Position numbers and translations under genes: made by a program
Origin: Myxococcus xanthus
GTDB lineage: Bacteria; Myxococcota; Myxococcia; Myxococcales; Myxococcaceae
Assembly: GCF_900106535.1 (NCBI RefSeq)
Contig: NZ_FNOH01000004.1
Coordinates: forward strand, 682,001-746,000
Length of the DNA stretch: 64,000 nucleotides
Direction: 5' to 3'
The notes under the pieces: generated by a model
Told to the model about the DNA's origin: nothing
The model's input: the letters and a program-made list of their open reading frames with translations, nothing else
Databases searched by the model: none
Shown: one piece after another, positions 19,487 through 31,237 of the stretch
Position numbering within the stretch: the first letter of the stretch is position 1
How the letters are laid out: every line of letters starts with the position of its first letter

Positions 19487-19826
19487 GTCTTCGCCGCCCC
19501 AGGACTCCCAGCCGGGTGGCGCAGTGATACACGCGCCGCGCCATCCGGCATCCCCTCCGGAACTTTGTCCTGCCGACGAAGCCCGTGAAACACAAAAACA
19601 GAGTAATTCCGGACCCAAGTATCACCGCCTGTCGATGAAACACATACGGACAGAGGTCGAGCGCCGGGCGGGGTGAAGCAGACCCATTTTACACGGACGC
19701 CTCCCGCCCCCGAGGATGGACGCATCCATGCGTCACATCCGCATTCCGACTCACGCGCCGGCGACTCACGCGCCGGCGACTCACGCAGTCTCCGGTGTTT
19801 CACCTGTCTCACCTTCCGGCGCATGC
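19487..19826. other. Intergenic region upstream of the chemoreceptor, 340 bp
   Basis: This contains an AT-richer block at about 19585-19660 with two related copies of TGAAACACA, a plausible promoter area. Near 19748-19786 is a 15-bp tandem repeat. An alternative chemoreceptor start at 19716 or 19728 would translate the last 100 bp as a THAPATHAPATHA-containing extension. I see no other gene. Confidence 0.4.
19748..19786 (+). repeat. 15-bp tandem repeat, 2.6 copies
   Basis: GACTCACGCGCCGGC occurs at 19748-19762 and 19763-19777 with a partial third copy to 19786. It lies just upstream of the preferred chemoreceptor start. If translation begins at 19716 it encodes a Thr-His-Ala-Pro-Ala repeat. 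Confidence 0.85.
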
Positions 19827-21905
19827 ATGTCTTCACGACGCACGTCGTGGTGCTGGGTGCTGCCGTTCCTCCTGATACTTTCCACCTCCGCGTGGGCGGA
19901 CACAGGACGGCCCAGCATCGACTTGAATCAGGGCTGGCGATACCGCTGGGGAGACTCACCGCCGGGCCCCGCCGATGTACCAGCCTGGGCACTGGAGTCC
20001 GGGGATGAGCAGGCGTGGCAGCCCGTGGCAGCCCTCCGCGAGCCGCCGGGCCGGGGAGCGCACACCGTCCTCTGGCTGAGCCTCCCCGTCCCCCAGGGGC
20101 AGTGGCTGGAGCCCGCGCTCTACCTGGGCACGGTGGCCAATGCCTTCGAGGTCTACGCCAACGGCCACCGCATCCATGCGAGCGGACGGCTGAATCCCTC
20201 GGGCCAGGAGGAGACGGACAACCTCGCGTGGCGGCTCATCCCCCTGCCACCCACGGTGGAAGGCTCACGCCTGCTGCTGCGAATCCAGAGCAGCGGTCCA
20301 ATCATCGGCGTGGGAGGCGCGGCTCGGGTGGGGGCACACCATCAGCTCCTCGCGACGGTGACGCGCACGGGGCTGGCGCCCTTCGTCATGGGCATGCTGC
20401 TGCTCACCATCGCCAGTGCCGCCGCCTTGGGTGCCCTGGTACGGCGTCAGACGCAGATGCTCCTGCCGCTCGTCATCTTCACGAGCGGCTCGGCGGCCCT
20501 GCTTCTGGGCACGAGCGGCCTGATTCCTGCGCTCTGGGGCCGCTATCTGCTGGGGAGCCAGCTCACGCTGGTGGGCTCGCACTGCATCCTGCCCGCGCTC
20601 GCCTGGTTCATCTCCGACAGCGTCCTGGAGAACCGGATGCGCTGGTTCCGCTGGAGCGCCTGGGCCGCGTGCGTGCCGGCCTCCCTTCAAGTCATCATCG
20701 TGATGGCCGACCTGGGCATGGCGCAGCGGAACCTTGGCCTCTTCGTCCTCTACTCGGTGCCTTGCCTGCTCGGGTGCGTCATCGTCGCGGGAATCTCAGC
20801 GTGGCGGGGCAACCCCGACGCGCGAATCTTCTCCATGGGCCTGGGCGTGTTCTTCGGTGTCGTCATCCACACCACGCTGCCGGTGTTCGGGCTGGCGGAG
20901 GCCACGGACTCCCTCATGCACTGGGGCTTCCTGGCGCTCACGCTCTCATTGGTGGGCATCGTCGTGCGCCGCTCGGTGCTGGTGGTGCGCGCGCTCGCGT
21001 CGCACACGCACCAGCTCGAGGAGCGTCGTCATGAAGTGAAGCGGCTCGCCCAGGACATGGGGAGCGGCGCTGGCGAGCTGGCCACGGTGGCGCAACAACT
21101 GCGCACGTCCAGTGAGGTTCAGACAGCGGGGGTCAGCCGACAGGCCGCGGCGCTCCGCGAGGCGGAGCAGACGGTCCAGGAAATCCGGCAGGGCTCCCTG
21201 GTGACGGCGAACAAGGCGCGGCAGCTCGCGGGCTCCATCGAAACCGCCGAGGAGGCGGGGCGCGATGGCGGCGCGGCCATCACCCACACGTTGACCAATC
21301 TGGAAGCCATCCGCCAGGAGGTCTCCGAGATGTCGAGCCACATCCTCGCGCTGGACGCACGCACCCGCGAAATCTCCAGCATCGTGGACACCGTGAAGGG
21401 ACTTGCGGACCAGTCCAACATGCTGGCCATCAACGCCGCCATCGAAGCCGCGCGCAGCGGGGAGCACGGCCGGGGCTTCGGCGTCGTGTCGCGAGAGGTC
21501 CGCAGCCTCGCCGACCAGTCCATCCTGGCGACCCATCGCATCCGCGAGGTGCTCGACGGTGTGAGTCTGAGCATGCGTGAGGCCGCGAAGAGGAGTGAAC
21601 AGGGAGAGCAACGCGTGAAGGCGAGCCTGGACGCGGTGCGCGTCTCCGGCACCCAGCTCCAGCGGCTCACGGGCATCATCGACGACACCGGCACCAATGT
21701 GCGGCAGATTTCCGCGGCGGTGGCGCAGCAGGACGCGGGCACCTCCCAGATTGCCCAGGCCATTCAAGAATTGTCCGCCCAGATGCGGCATACGCTGCGC
21801 ACCGCCGAGGAGACTCAGAAGGTGTCGGGTTCGGTGCAAGCGCTGGCGGAGAACATGGCGGGCACGGCCCGCATCGCGCTCCAGACGGGAACACTCGATG
21901 ACTGA
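19827..21905 (+). CDS. Methyl-accepting chemotaxis protein with 7TM-DISM-like sensor
   Basis: This is about 692 residues from ATG 19827, chosen because the peptide then begins with a clean signal sequence ending STSAWA. In-frame ATGs at 19716 and 19728 are possible. Residues about 28-185 form an extracytoplasmic beta-rich domain, followed by seven hydrophobic segments (about 205-415), the layout of 7TM-DISM receptors. No HAMP domain is evident. The cytoplasmic part (about 430-690) is an MCP signalling domain with hairpin tip NAAIEAARSGEHGRGF and coiled coils. It should couple a periplasmic ligand to a Che or Frz-like pathway; the partner is not in this window. Confidence 0.88.
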   Translation: MSSRRTSWCWVLPFLLILSTSAWADTGRPSIDLNQGWRYRWGDSPPGPADVPAWALESGDEQAWQPVAALREPPGRGAHTVLWLSLPVPQGQWLEPALYLGTVANAFEVYANGHRIHASGRLNPSGQEETDNLAWRLIPLPPTVEGSRLLLRIQSSGPIIGVGGAARVGAHHQLLATVTRTGLAPFVMGMLLLTIASAAALGALVRRQTQMLLPLVIFTSGSAALLLGTSGLIPALWGRYLLGSQLTLVGSHCILPALAWFISDSVLENRMRWFRWSAWAACVPASLQVIIVMADLGMAQRNLGLFVLYSVPCLLGCVIVAGISAWRGNPDARIFSMGLGVFFGVVIHTTLPVFGLAEATDSLMHWGFLALTLSLVGIVVRRSVLVVRALASHTHQLEERRHEVKRLAQDMGSGAGELATVAQQLRTSSEVQTAGVSRQAAALREAEQTVQEIRQGSLVTANKARQLAGSIETAEEAGRDGGAAITHTLTNLEAIRQEVSEMSSHILALDARTREISSIVDTVKGLADQSNMLAINAAIEAARSGEHGRGFGVVSREVRSLADQSILATHRIREVLDGVSLSMREAAKRSEQGEQRVKASLDAVRVSGTQLQRLTGIIDDTGTNVRQISAAVAQQDAGTSQIAQAIQELSAQMRHTLRTAEETQKVSGSVQALAENMAGTARIALQTGTLDD

Positions 21906-21986
21906 GCCGCGTCCCGTGACGTCCGCGCCGTGACGGATGGGAGCGCATCGGTTGCAGGTCCGCGCAAAGGGTGCTCAGAAGCCACC

Positions 21987-22715
21987 ATGGCGCAGAACAT
22001 CTACGACGACCCTGGCTTCTTCGAAGGCTACAGCCAGTTGCGGCGCTCGATGGAGGGGCTCGCAGGTGCACCGGAATGGCCCGCGCTGCGGGCGATGCTG
22101 CCCGAGCTGCGGGGCCTCCGGGTGATGGACCTCGGCTGCGGCTACGGCTGGTTCTGCCGGTGGGCCCGGGAACAAGGGGCACTGCAGGTTCACGGGCTCG
22201 ACGTCTCGGCGCGAATGCTGGAACGGGCCCGGCAGCTGACGTCCACCCGCGACATCGTCTACACCCAGGCAGACCTGGAGACGGTGGAACTTCCTCGAGC
22301 CAGCTTCGACCTCGTCTACAGCTCCCTGGCCTTTCACTACATCGAAGACCTGCCGAGCCTGCTCGCGAAGGTGCACGCCACCCTGGTTCCGGGTGGCGCG
22401 CTGGTCTTCTCCACCGAGCATCCCATCTACATGGCTCCCACCCATCCGGGCTGGCGAGTGGATGAACAAGGCCAGAAGACATGGCCTCTCAATGGCTACC
22501 AGGCCGAGGGGCCCCGCACCACGGACTGGCTCGCCAAGGGCGTCCTCAAGTACCACCGCACGCTGGGCACCTTGTTGAACGCCCTGATTCACACCGGTTT
22601 CAGTCTGCGCCAGGTCAACGAATGGGGTCCGACCGAGGCACAGCTCTCCGCCCAGCCGGAACTGGCCGAGGAGCGGGAGCGCCCCATGATGTTGCTCGTG
22701 TCCGCGCGGCGTTAG
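21987..22715 (+). CDS. Class I SAM-dependent methyltransferase
   Basis: This 242-residue enzyme starts at ATG 21987; the frame is open to 21930 but family similarity begins here with MAQNIYDDPGFFEGYSQL. Motif I is VMDLGCGYGWF (residues 46-56), motif II GLDVSARML and the post-motif block DLVYSSLAFHYIED. The layout fits small-molecule methyltransferases of the UbiE/trans-aconitate type. Length is normal and the fold complete. It lies 81 bp after the chemoreceptor on the same strand, with no evidence of a functional link. Confidence 0.88.
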   Translation: MAQNIYDDPGFFEGYSQLRRSMEGLAGAPEWPALRAMLPELRGLRVMDLGCGYGWFCRWAREQGALQVHGLDVSARMLERARQLTSTRDIVYTQADLETVELPRASFDLVYSSLAFHYIEDLPSLLAKVHATLVPGGALVFSTEHPIYMAPTHPGWRVDEQGQKTWPLNGYQAEGPRTTDWLAKGVLKYHRTLGTLLNALIHTGFSLRQVNEWGPTEAQLSAQPELAEERERPMMLLVSARR

Positions 22716-22948
22716 ACAAACGCGGCGGCGTCCACCCTGCCACCCCCAGTAGGACGCAGCGGATGGGCCCGGCGCCCGAGCCCCTGCCTGGCCCTCCCCG
22801 CGCATGATGCGACGCATCCCGGATGCTCCGGCTCCGGATTGCCGGGCATTGAAGCGTCCTGTGCACGGACGCGTGGAACCCTCCCAGTCAATGGCAGCCC
22901 TCCCGCCGCGTCCGCACCCTCGGCCTCGCGTCAAAGGGGAGGCAGCTC

Positions 22949-24541
22949 ATGAAGGGTTGGCGGCTGGGTTGTGCAGCACTCGCGGCGTGGTGGTTGGTTG
23001 GGTGCATGGGAGGACCCGACGAGCAGGCAGACAGCTTCGCGGAGCAGGCGGAGTTGGAGTCGAAGTCTGTCGAACAGGAAAGCGTCGAAGCGCAGTGGAA
23101 GGACGCGGAGAAGAAAGTCTATTCAGAGAACTTCGGGAAAGGCGCGGGCCCCGAGTGGAGCCACCGCACCGTGTCCCGGACGCCGAACGGAGAACGAAAG
23201 TTCCTGGGGCCCTTCAGCGAACAGGAAGTCACGCTCAGCCTGGCCGGCCTGCCGGACCATGACGAGGTCGAGGTCCAGTTGGAGCTGTTCGTCCTCAAGT
23301 CGTGGGACGGTAACGACACGACGAAGGGGCCAGACCGCTGGGTCGCGAGCGTGGACGGCGGTCCCGTCCTGCTGGATGCCACCTTCTCCAATGACGACGC
23401 GCCGTTCGACGCACGCTACGGGCAGTCGTACCCGAAGCCCTACCTCCAAGGCAGCCACCCGGGCCTCACCGGCGCATCGATGAAGGGCAAGCTCGGGTAC
23501 CGGGACGAGTCCGGCGATGGCAGCAAGGGGTACGCCATCTACCCCCTGTCCTTCACCTTCCGGCACACCGGAGACCGGCTGACACTCCGCTTCGCGGACC
23601 CGCCTCGAGGCGAGGCCAACAAACAGTGGGGCCTGGATTCGGTGAAGGTGAAGGTCCGGAAGAAGAAGAAGGGAGGCGACCTGCTGGTCAGCAACAACGT
23701 GAACAGCAGCGTGCTGCGCTACGACGGGAAGACGGGCGACTTCGTGGGCGTCTTCATCCCGCCCGGCGCCGGCGGGCTCAACAACCCGCAGGAGCTCGTC
23801 TACGGCCCTGACGGCAACCTCTACATCGCCAGCTTCGCCAGCAGGGAGGTGCTGCGCTTCAACGGGAAGACGGGCGCATTCATCGACATCTTCGTGCCCG
23901 TGGGCAGTGGCGGGCTGGGCTTCCCCGGCGGCCTCATCTTCGGTCCTGATGGCAACCTGTATGTCGCAGACAGCTTTGGCGGCACCAACAGCGTGCTGCG
24001 CTACGACGGGACGACAGGCGCCTTCATCGACGTGTTCGCTTCGGGTGGCGGACTGCTCGTTCCCCAGAAGATGGCGTTCGACAAGAAGGGGAACCTGTTC
24101 GTCGTCAGCATCATCGGCAACAACGTGGTGCGCTACGACGAGAATGGCGCGCCCTTCCCCGCTGCCGGACAGCCCGGTGCCATCTTCATCCCGGACATCG
24201 ACGCGGTGACGATTGCCACTGGCAAGAACCACAAGCTCTACGTTGGCACCACGGCCGGAGACGACGTCCTGCGCTTCAACGCCAAGACGGGCGCCTTCAT
24301 CGACGTCTTCGTCGAGTCGGGGAGCGGTGGCCTGACTGACTTCGTGGACATGGAGTTCGGTCCCGACGGCAACCTGTACATCCCGGACTTCCTCCCGGCC
24401 ACGGTGTTGCGCTTCAGCGGAAAGACAGGGAACTTCATTGACGTCTTCGTGCCGGCGGGAAGTGGCGGCGGCGCCAATGCGGCCACCCTGACGTTCATGC
24501 CCTCGAAGCGAAACAAGCCGCACGGGCGCGAAGCGAACTGA
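22949..24541 (+). CDS. Lipoprotein with beta-sandwich and NHL/Vgb-like beta-propeller
   Basis: This 530-residue protein starts at ATG 22949 behind a GGAGG site. The signal peptide carries a lipobox-like VGC. Residues about 50-235 form a beta-rich domain with VYSENFGKGAGPEW and DRLTLRFADPP, similar in look to lectin or carbohydrate-binding sandwiches. Residues about 240-525 contain about six propeller blades with the repeat VLRYDGKTGAFIDVF and GPDGNLYIA. Such proteins are usually adhesive or scaffolding; an enzymatic role (lyase or lactonase) is possible but no active-site residues can be assigned. It appears monocistronic. Confidence 0.82.
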   Translation: MKGWRLGCAALAAWWLVGCMGGPDEQADSFAEQAELESKSVEQESVEAQWKDAEKKVYSENFGKGAGPEWSHRTVSRTPNGERKFLGPFSEQEVTLSLAGLPDHDEVEVQLELFVLKSWDGNDTTKGPDRWVASVDGGPVLLDATFSNDDAPFDARYGQSYPKPYLQGSHPGLTGASMKGKLGYRDESGDGSKGYAIYPLSFTFRHTGDRLTLRFADPPRGEANKQWGLDSVKVKVRKKKKGGDLLVSNNVNSSVLRYDGKTGDFVGVFIPPGAGGLNNPQELVYGPDGNLYIASFASREVLRFNGKTGAFIDIFVPVGSGGLGFPGGLIFGPDGNLYVADSFGGTNSVLRYDGTTGAFIDVFASGGGLLVPQKMAFDKKGNLFVVSIIGNNVVRYDENGAPFPAAGQPGAIFIPDIDAVTIATGKNHKLYVGTTAGDDVLRFNAKTGAFIDVFVESGSGGLTDFVDMEFGPDGNLYIPDFLPATVLRFSGKTGNFIDVFVPAGSGGGANAATLTFMPSKRNKPHGREAN

Positions 24542-24718
24542 GCGCCTCCGTCCCCTGAAGCCCCAAACCAGGCCTCGCCTCCGCTCCCGGATGAGCGCCA
24601 CCAGCGCTCGAAGGCTGGCGGGGGCGGGGCCCGGCTCGGCGGACGTCCAGTCGCCGAGCACCTGCACGAGCCGCCCCTTCAAACGAGGAGCTCCGGCGCA
24701 GACGGGTGCGCCAGCGCC

Positions 24719-27187
<2,469 letters not shown>

Positions 27188-27281
27188 CCGCGGAGTCTAA
27201 CCTCGGACAGGCCCCTCCGCCCGGCTCCAGCGGCGGCGGCCGCGAAGCCCACGCCAGCGTCCTGGCGTGGCGCGCGGTGGC

Positions 27282-28259
27282 TCAGTGGATGCGCAGGGCC
27301 AGCTTGCCCAGATGGTGCTTGCGCGCGGCTTCGAGCGCGCGGCCCGCGTCGTCTAGCCGGTACACCTGGAAGACCTCGACATGGAAGGGCCCTGCTTCAA
27401 TGAGCCGGTTGAGGCGCGCGAGGACGTCAGCATTCGACTCGCCATTGTACGCGGTGAGCTTCACACCCTCGGGAGCCCGTGGTTCCGGTTCGACGCCATT
27501 CGGGTAGGCGATGTGGCCCCCCTTCTTCACGGCTTGCAGCGCCGGGGCCCTGCCCTCGCCGCCCGCGAGTACCAGCGCCGCGTCGAGCCCGTCCGGCGCG
27601 AAGTCCCGAATCGCCTTCGCCACGTCATCACCACCCCGTCCGTCCACCGCCTTCTCCGCCCCCAGGCGTTTCACCAACTCCACGCCGTCCGAGCCCGAAG
27701 CCACCGCCAGGACCCGCGCGCCCAGTCGCCTGGCGAGCTGCACCGCCAGATGGCCCACACCGCCGCTCGCGCCGTACACCAGCAGCGACATGCCCTGACG
27801 AACGTTCAGCGCGTCCTGCACACCTTGGAGCGCCGTGATTCCATCCGCGGCCAGGACGCCCGCCTGTTCCGCGCTCAAGCCCTTCGGCACGAGCGCCGTG
27901 TCATCGGCCTTCACCACCGCGTACTCGGCGAAGAACCCGCCCTTGTCATTGAGGAAGCCGGAGCCGTACACCCGGTCGCCCACCTTGCGGGACGTGACGC
28001 CCTCGCCCACCGCCATGATGGTGCCGGCCCCGTCCGTTCCCAGCACATAGGGGAAGGATGACTTTCGAGGCTTGAGCAGCTCCATTTCCCCCTCGCGCTC
28101 CGCCGCATCCCAGCTTCCGACGCCCGCGGTCTCCACTTGGATGAGCACCTCTCCCGCGCCTACGACCGGAACGGCCACCGTCTTCACCCCAAGCACCTCC
28201 GGCCCACCGAAGCGGTCGATGGCGGCGGCCTTCATCTGCGACGGAATAGATGTCTTCAT
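27282..28259 (-). CDS. Zinc-independent quinone oxidoreductase / NADP-dependent MDR alcohol dehydrogenase
   Basis: This 325-residue medium-chain dehydrogenase has the GroES-like N-terminal domain and the nucleotide fold motif YGASGGVGHLAVQLARRLGA (about 150-169). The structural and catalytic zinc cysteines are absent, which places it with quinone oxidoreductases rather than zinc alcohol dehydrogenases. It should reduce quinones or activated alkenes with NADPH. It heads a run of left-facing redox genes, though 278 bp separate it from the FMN reductase gene, so co-transcription is uncertain. Confidence 0.9.
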   Translation of the reverse strand: MKTSIPSQMKAAAIDRFGGPEVLGVKTVAVPVVGAGEVLIQVETAGVGSWDAAEREGEMELLKPRKSSFPYVLGTDGAGTIMAVGEGVTSRKVGDRVYGSGFLNDKGGFFAEYAVVKADDTALVPKGLSAEQAGVLAADGITALQGVQDALNVRQGMSLLVYGASGGVGHLAVQLARRLGARVLAVASGSDGVELVKRLGAEKAVDGRGGDDVAKAIRDFAPDGLDAALVLAGGEGRAPALQAVKKGGHIAYPNGVEPEPRAPEGVKLTAYNGESNADVLARLNRLIEAGPFHVEVFQVYRLDDAGRALEAARKHHLGKLALRIH

Positions 28260-28382
28260 GGAGAGTCCTCGCGGGCGGGGAGCTCACGCCCCGACAGGGT
28301 TCTTCCGGAGCGTGGGCACGACTCCCGCGGAATGCAGGGGACACCCACGGCGCCGCGAGCCAGGGGCCGCCCGCATGCCCGC

Positions 28383-28437
28383 CACCAACGGCTTCAAGCG
28401 GCCACTTCTTGCGCCGGGCGTAGACGCCCAGAGTCAT
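28383..28437 (-). pseudogene. Possible OsmC-family gene fragment
   Basis: Reading leftward from 28437 gives MTLGVYARRKKWPLEAV, which matches the conserved helix of OsmC/Ohr-type peroxiredoxins (consensus A-M-T-L-R-x-Y-A-x-R-K-x-W-P-L). An in-frame stop lies five codons upstream of that ATG, and similarity ends after the motif. Only about 18 codons survive, so the identification is tentative. Confidence 0.3.
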
Positions 28438-28537
28438 CTCGGTGCGCTCCCATCACGATCTCCTGGGCGACTCCGGTAGCAGCGCCCCCCAATGATGACG
28501 CACGCATTTTTTCGTTTCTCGGCCGTTACGGCGTGCC

Positions 28538-29107
28538 CTACGTCGCCTTCCCGACGGCGAACTCCACGAACCCCGCCATGTACTCCCGGAGTTGCGTACG
28601 GATGCGGTCGTCGACGAGTCGGCCCGATTCATCGAAGACCTTGTTCGCGCCACCCACGAGCAGCCGAGGGCCCCACCACGGTCGCATCCCGAGGGCCCGG
28701 AGCACCGGGAGCCACGCGGTCTGCGACATCACGGTGCCGAAGCGCCCTGGGCTTGCGCCCATCAGCGAGACAGCACGACCTCCAAATACGCGAGGGATGT
28801 CCGAAGCCGGGCGCGACAGCCAGTCGATGGCGTTCTTGAGAACGCCTGGAATCGAGTTGTTGTATTCGGGTGTCACAATGATGAGCCCGGCCGACTCGGC
28901 GATCTTGTCTTTCAGCTCCCGCACGGCCTCGGGGATCCCGCGCTCCGCCTCCACGTCGCCGTCGTAGAGCGGGACTCCGCGGATCGACACCGATTCGATT
29001 CTGGCTCCCGGCGGCGAGAGCTCTATCGCCGCCCGGAGCAACGCCGCGTTGTACGAGCCCTTGCGAACGCTCCCCGCGATTCCGACGATGACCGGCGAGC
29101 CGCCCAT
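28538..29107 (-). CDS. NADPH-dependent FMN reductase (ChrR/azoreductase-like flavodoxin fold)
   Basis: This 189-residue protein has the family hallmarks GSVRKGSYNAALLRAA (phosphate-binding loop for FMN), TPEYNNSIPGVLKNAIDW and GGRAVSLMGASPGRFG. These flavoproteins use NADPH to reduce quinones, chromate or azo dyes in the cytoplasm and often protect against redox-cycling stress. Length is typical. It sits 128 bp upstream of nothing obvious on its strand but follows the isochorismatase pair in the same direction. The physiological electron acceptor is unknown. Confidence 0.9.
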   Translation of the reverse strand: MGGSPVIVGIAGSVRKGSYNAALLRAAIELSPPGARIESVSIRGVPLYDGDVEAERGIPEAVRELKDKIAESAGLIIVTPEYNNSIPGVLKNAIDWLSRPASDIPRVFGGRAVSLMGASPGRFGTVMSQTAWLPVLRALGMRPWWGPRLLVGGANKVFDESGRLVDDRIRTQLREYMAGFVEFAVGKAT

Positions 29108-29235
29108 CTATGCGGTCTCCGGGAGCGACGTACACACAGGTTCAAGCGATTGCGTCCAGCTCATGTTCTGTCGCGTCCTTTCGCTGTTCGAGACTCGCCG
29201 AACCGTCTCGTTCCACGCGGCGACGGCTCGAAGGG

Positions 29236-29877
29236 TCATTCGCTCCAGTCGTAGGAGAACTGGATACCCGCGGTGCCTCCGGTCTGAATGAAGAGGTCCA
29301 TGAATGCAGGGACCGTCTCTTTGCGCGACCAATCGCGCTGCAGCTCACAGAAGAGCTGCGGCACGCTGATTATCTTGCCGCCGGCCTGCTCGATGCGACG
29401 CAGACCGGCTTCGTGCGCCGCCACAGAGGTGCCGCCCACCGCGTCAGCGACGACATAGATTTCGTAGCCAGCCTTGAGCGCATCGAGCGCTGGAAATGTC
29501 AGGCAAGCCTCCGTCCACAGTGCCGTCAAAATCAGCTTCTTGCGACCCGTGGCCTCGATGGCGCTGCGGAACTCCACGTCCTCCCAGGAGTTGATCGTAG
29601 TGCGATCGTAGGTGGGGAACTTCTCAAGCACCTTGCGCAGCTGCGGAATCGGGGGCTTGTTGAGCCCGGTCTTCACGTTGACGGTGGAATGAACGATGGG
29701 CAGGCCGTACACGACAGCGGCCTTGGCCGCTCCGACAATGTTGTTGACGAGCAGCTGACGGTCCATCGACGCGATGGAGTTCACCTGAACCGGCTGATAG
29801 TCGATGACGACGAACGCCGAATTCTTGGGGGTCAGCAGCTGATCTTTCACGGGGTCACGAATTGGTTCACTGGCCAT
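29236..29877 (-). CDS. Isochorismatase-fold cysteine hydrolase (YcaC-like)
   Basis: This 213-residue protein has the isochorismatase/nicotinamidase fold. The catalytic triad is visible as an early aspartate in FVVIDYQ, a lysine in the GRKKLILTALW region or earlier, and the cysteine in TALWTEACLTFPAL. A block EIYVVADAVGGTS follows. YcaC relatives are octameric hydrolases of unknown substrate. ATG 29877 has AAAGGAG upstream. The second, diverged copy begins 20 bp beyond its start, so the two are probably co-transcribed paralogues from an old duplication. Confidence 0.88.
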   Translation of the reverse strand: MASEPIRDPVKDQLLTPKNSAFVVIDYQPVQVNSIASMDRQLLVNNIVGAAKAAVVYGLPIVHSTVNVKTGLNKPPIPQLRKVLEKFPTYDRTTINSWEDVEFRSAIEATGRKKLILTALWTEACLTFPALDALKAGYEIYVVADAVGGTSVAAHEAGLRRIEQAGGKIISVPQLFCELQRDWSRKETVPAFMDLFIQTGGTAGIQFSYDWSE

Positions 29878-29897
29878 TGTGATTCTCCTTTCGTCGC

Positions 29898-30575
<678 letters not shown>

Positions 30576-30577
30576 GT

Positions 30578-30847
30578 TCACCTTTCGTCCCCCTTCCAGC
30601 ATTCCCGATGCAGGTGAACGCCTACGCCCCGCCGGTGGGGCGTAGGCGAGGAGTTGTGCGCCGGGTGGTCGTCCAGAAGCAGGAATGGATTGAGCTTCCG
30701 GATGGCATTCGGGTTCGCGGAGAAATACCCCGCGACGCGAAAACCGTTCCGGCCCAGTGGAACCCGGGAGGCGAGTAGACGCCCTCGACCTCGCGTGCCT
30801 AGCCACCGGCTGCGCGAGCCTGGGTGTTCAGCGTTTGTGGTCGTCAT
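30578..30847 (-). pseudogene. Truncated pirin gene (5' third only)
   Basis: From ATG 30847 (GAGGAG 8 nt upstream) about 89 codons read as the start of a pirin: GFRVAGYFSAN, LNPFLLLDDHPAHN and PTPHRRGVGVHLHRE. Intact pirins continue after HPHRGFETVT for about 200 more residues; here the frame diverges at ECWKGDER and stops at 30578. The expected glycine-phenylalanine after the histidines is gone. The N-terminal frame and ribosome site look intact, consistent with a single deletion that removed the rest of the gene and joined it to the isochorismatase gene. Confidence 0.65.
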
Positions 30848-31237
30848 CGCTCTTCTCCTCATTCCAAGCAGGAGACCCGCCGGCACCATCGCCATCCGTA
30901 GATGACGCCTTGAAGAAATCGGGCGCCTCCTCGCACCGACGAGGACTCTCACCAGGGCCCGCTACAACAATAGTCACCGTTCACCGGTTGGAGCCTGCGT
31001 GAAGGGACCGCCGGGCAGCGGGCGGTGGGCGGGACGGCGCTCGGCGGTGGTGGCCTCGGCGTGACACACCGCCACGCGTGGCGGCGCTCGCCCCCAAGGC
31101 TGCGCGCATCGCGGAGTTGAGAGCACAGGTGCCGCTCGAAGTGACGCATCGAGGGCACGTCCCGTGGCGGATGCGACGTCCGCCACGGGACAACTGCTTC
31201 ACTTGCTGATGACAGGCGGGCGTGTCTCTTCGACGCG
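30848..31237. other. Intergenic region, 390 bp
   Basis: This lies between the truncated pirin and the 5'-nucleotidase end. It should carry the promoter for the pirin-isochorismatase transcript. A strong hairpin at 31159-31191 probably ends the nucleotidase transcript. No convincing coding frame is present on either strand. Confidence 0.45.
31159..31191 (-). terminator. Hairpin terminator of the 5'-nucleotidase gene
   Basis: A perfect 13-bp stem GTCCCGTGGCGGA (31159-31171) pairing with 31179-31191 around a 7-nt loop lies 46 bp beyond the nucleotidase stop. There is no U-run on either side, so strength comes from the GC-rich stem. Confidence 0.6.

Noticed and set aside
23123..24682. Minus-strand frame of 519 codons under the propeller lipoprotein
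   Set aside because: Its repeats mirror the propeller repeats on the other strand. There is no start signal or family match.
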